Source: JBMNCR01 sp049366695 | GTDB lineage: Bacteria; Bacillota; Clostridia; Eubacteriales; Alkalibacteraceae | Assembly: GCA_049366695.1 (NCBI GenBank) | Contig: JBMNCR010000016.1 | Coordinates: 1-15,716 of the forward strand | Length of the DNA: 15,716 bases | Reading direction: 5' to 3' | Shown here: piece by piece, positions 14,766 to 15,716 of the stretch | How positions within the stretch are numbered: the first letter of the stretch is position 1 | Layout: each line of letters starts with the position of its first letter | Position numbers and translations under genes: made by a program | Notes under the pieces: model-generated | What the model saw: the letters and a program-made list of their open reading frames with translations, nothing else | Told to the model about the DNA's origin: nothing | Databases searched by the model: none

Positions 14766-15623
14766 TCACTCCTTCCCTGCTATTCCGCTTGGTTTTAATG
14801 ATAAAATTAGTATCACTGCTATAAAACCAAAAATATCCTTATACTGAGACGAAATATATGCTGAACCTAGGTTTTCAATCAATCCTAATGTAATCCCACC
14901 ATATATAGCACCAGGAATGCTTCCAAATCCTCCAAGAATAACTGCAATAAAAGATTTACCCACTGCTTCCATACCCATAGATGGTTGAAACAAAAATTGT
15001 GTTCCAAGTAGCGATCCAGCTACTCCCGCAAGACTACAACCAATACCAAATGTAATATAATTTATTTTTTTGATATCAATCCCAACAAGTGCAGCCATTT
15101 GTTCGTTTTGAAAAGACGCCCTTATTGCTTTACCAATAATAGTCTTAGATATAATTATATTTAGCAAATAAAATACTATTACAGCAATTAAAATAAATAT
15201 TATTGTCTCAATGGAAAAATATATATCTAGTGACTCTATTTTGAATACTTTTTCAAAAGGAAAATTAATGGCTCTTGATTCACCTCCTATAATAGAAAGA
15301 ATTAGATTTCTTATAAAATATGAAAAACCAATCATCAGCAATGCTCTTCTGACTAAAGTACTATTCTTTAATGGTTTTAATAAATACTTATCGCTAAAAT
15401 ACCCAAAAATAAAAGTAAATACCGCTGCCAATATTACCCCGAAGAACCATGAATAACCTAAGAAATTTACAAAAAATACAGTAAAAAAAGCTCCTAGCAT
15501 ATAAAATTCACCATGTGCAAAATTTACAACTCTCATTAAACCAAATATAACCGTTAAACCAGAAGCCATCAATGCATATAATAAACCAATTGAAATACCA
15601 TTAAATACCTGTTGGAATAGCAT
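14766..15623 (-). CDS. livH: ABC transporter permease LivH
   Basis: Integral-membrane permease, 285 aa (family about 290), with roughly eight hydrophobic helices. The hallmark GLTVIFGLMRVVNFAHGEFY is at residues 22-41, followed by MLGA. The cytoplasmic coupling loop GKAIRASFQNEQMAALVGID lies at about 165-185, and SFIAVILGGFGSIPGAIYGG is near the C-terminus. All are standard LivH blocks. The ATG at 15623 has AAAGGA seven bases upstream. It is the first complete gene of the cluster; the promoter and any gene further upstream are at or beyond the right edge. The 93 bases upstream contain a TATAAT-like hexamer but no convincing -35 box. Confidence 0.95.
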   Translation of the reverse strand: MLFQQVFNGISIGLLYALMASGLTVIFGLMRVVNFAHGEFYMLGAFFTVFFVNFLGYSWFFGVILAAVFTFIFGYFSDKYLLKPLKNSTLVRRALLMIGFSYFIRNLILSIIGGESRAINFPFEKVFKIESLDIYFSIETIIFILIAVIVFYLLNIIISKTIIGKAIRASFQNEQMAALVGIDIKKINYITFGIGCSLAGVAGSLLGTQFLFQPSMGMEAVGKSFIAVILGGFGSIPGAIYGGITLGLIENLGSAYISSQYKDIFGFIAVILILSLKPSGIAGKE

Positions 15624-15716
15624 ATTATATTCCTTTCCCTCCCTGAATTTTTTATTTATTATATTAATCGTCTAACTAAAATCTATGTTGTAATCTTAAT
15701 TATTTATTCTCCCTTT

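Noticed and set aside
1..15716. CRISPR array, tRNA or rRNA genes, riboswitch
   Set aside because: No regularly spaced repeats, no cloverleaf or rRNA-like stretch, and no recognisable riboswitch core were found on either strand by eye.

Overview
The window is very AT-rich. Every intact protein gene lies on the minus strand, so transcription runs from the right edge to the left. The genes look like those of an anaerobic, low-GC bacterium. Both solute-binding proteins have ordinary Sec signal peptides and no lipobox cysteine. This fits a two-membrane cell with a periplasm, for example a Halanaerobiales-like or Atribacterota-like lineage, better than a typical Gram-positive. That placement is inference, and no marker gene is present.

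In transcription order, 15623-12309 holds a branched-chain-amino-acid-type ABC importer (livH, livM, livG, livF), tightly packed with 3-nt gaps or short overlaps. A dihydroorotate-dehydrogenase/PreA-like flavoprotein with two 4Fe-4S motifs follows (12290-11139), then a DapA-family lyase/aldolase (11117-10203) and the periplasmic binding protein of the importer (10143-8998). A strong stem-loop (8911-8939) separates these from a two-gene UxaA-type hydro-lyase: a small SAF subunit (8845-8549) and a large subunit (8545-7385). Next come a LarA/DUF2088 family protein (7341-6091) and a complete tripartite tricarboxylate transporter in the order tctC, tctB, tctA (6002-2433). The leftmost gene is a short-chain dehydrogenase (1048-266) with a perfect 36-bp palindrome upstream.

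Between tctA and the dehydrogenase lies a gene-poor, decayed stretch (1049-2432). It contains a remnant of an IS200/IS605-family element: a tnpA pseudogene on the minus strand (1660-2085) with related subterminal hairpins on both sides. Next to it is a possible second decayed reading frame on the plus strand.

Read together, the cluster looks like uptake and breakdown of a hydroxy-carboxylic acid (a sugar acid or a related acid). The acid would enter through a TTT and/or ABC system, be epimerised at C2 by the LarA-like protein, be dehydrated by the UxaA-type enzyme to a 2-keto-3-deoxy acid, and be cleaved by the DapA-family enzyme, with redox steps by the dehydrogenase and the flavoprotein. 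The substrate cannot be read from the sequence. The SuyA/SuyB-like split architecture keeps a sulfolactate-type substrate possible. The DapA-like protein lacks the usual catalytic tyrosine, and the PreA-like protein lacks the usual active-site cysteine, so their reactions may not be the textbook ones.
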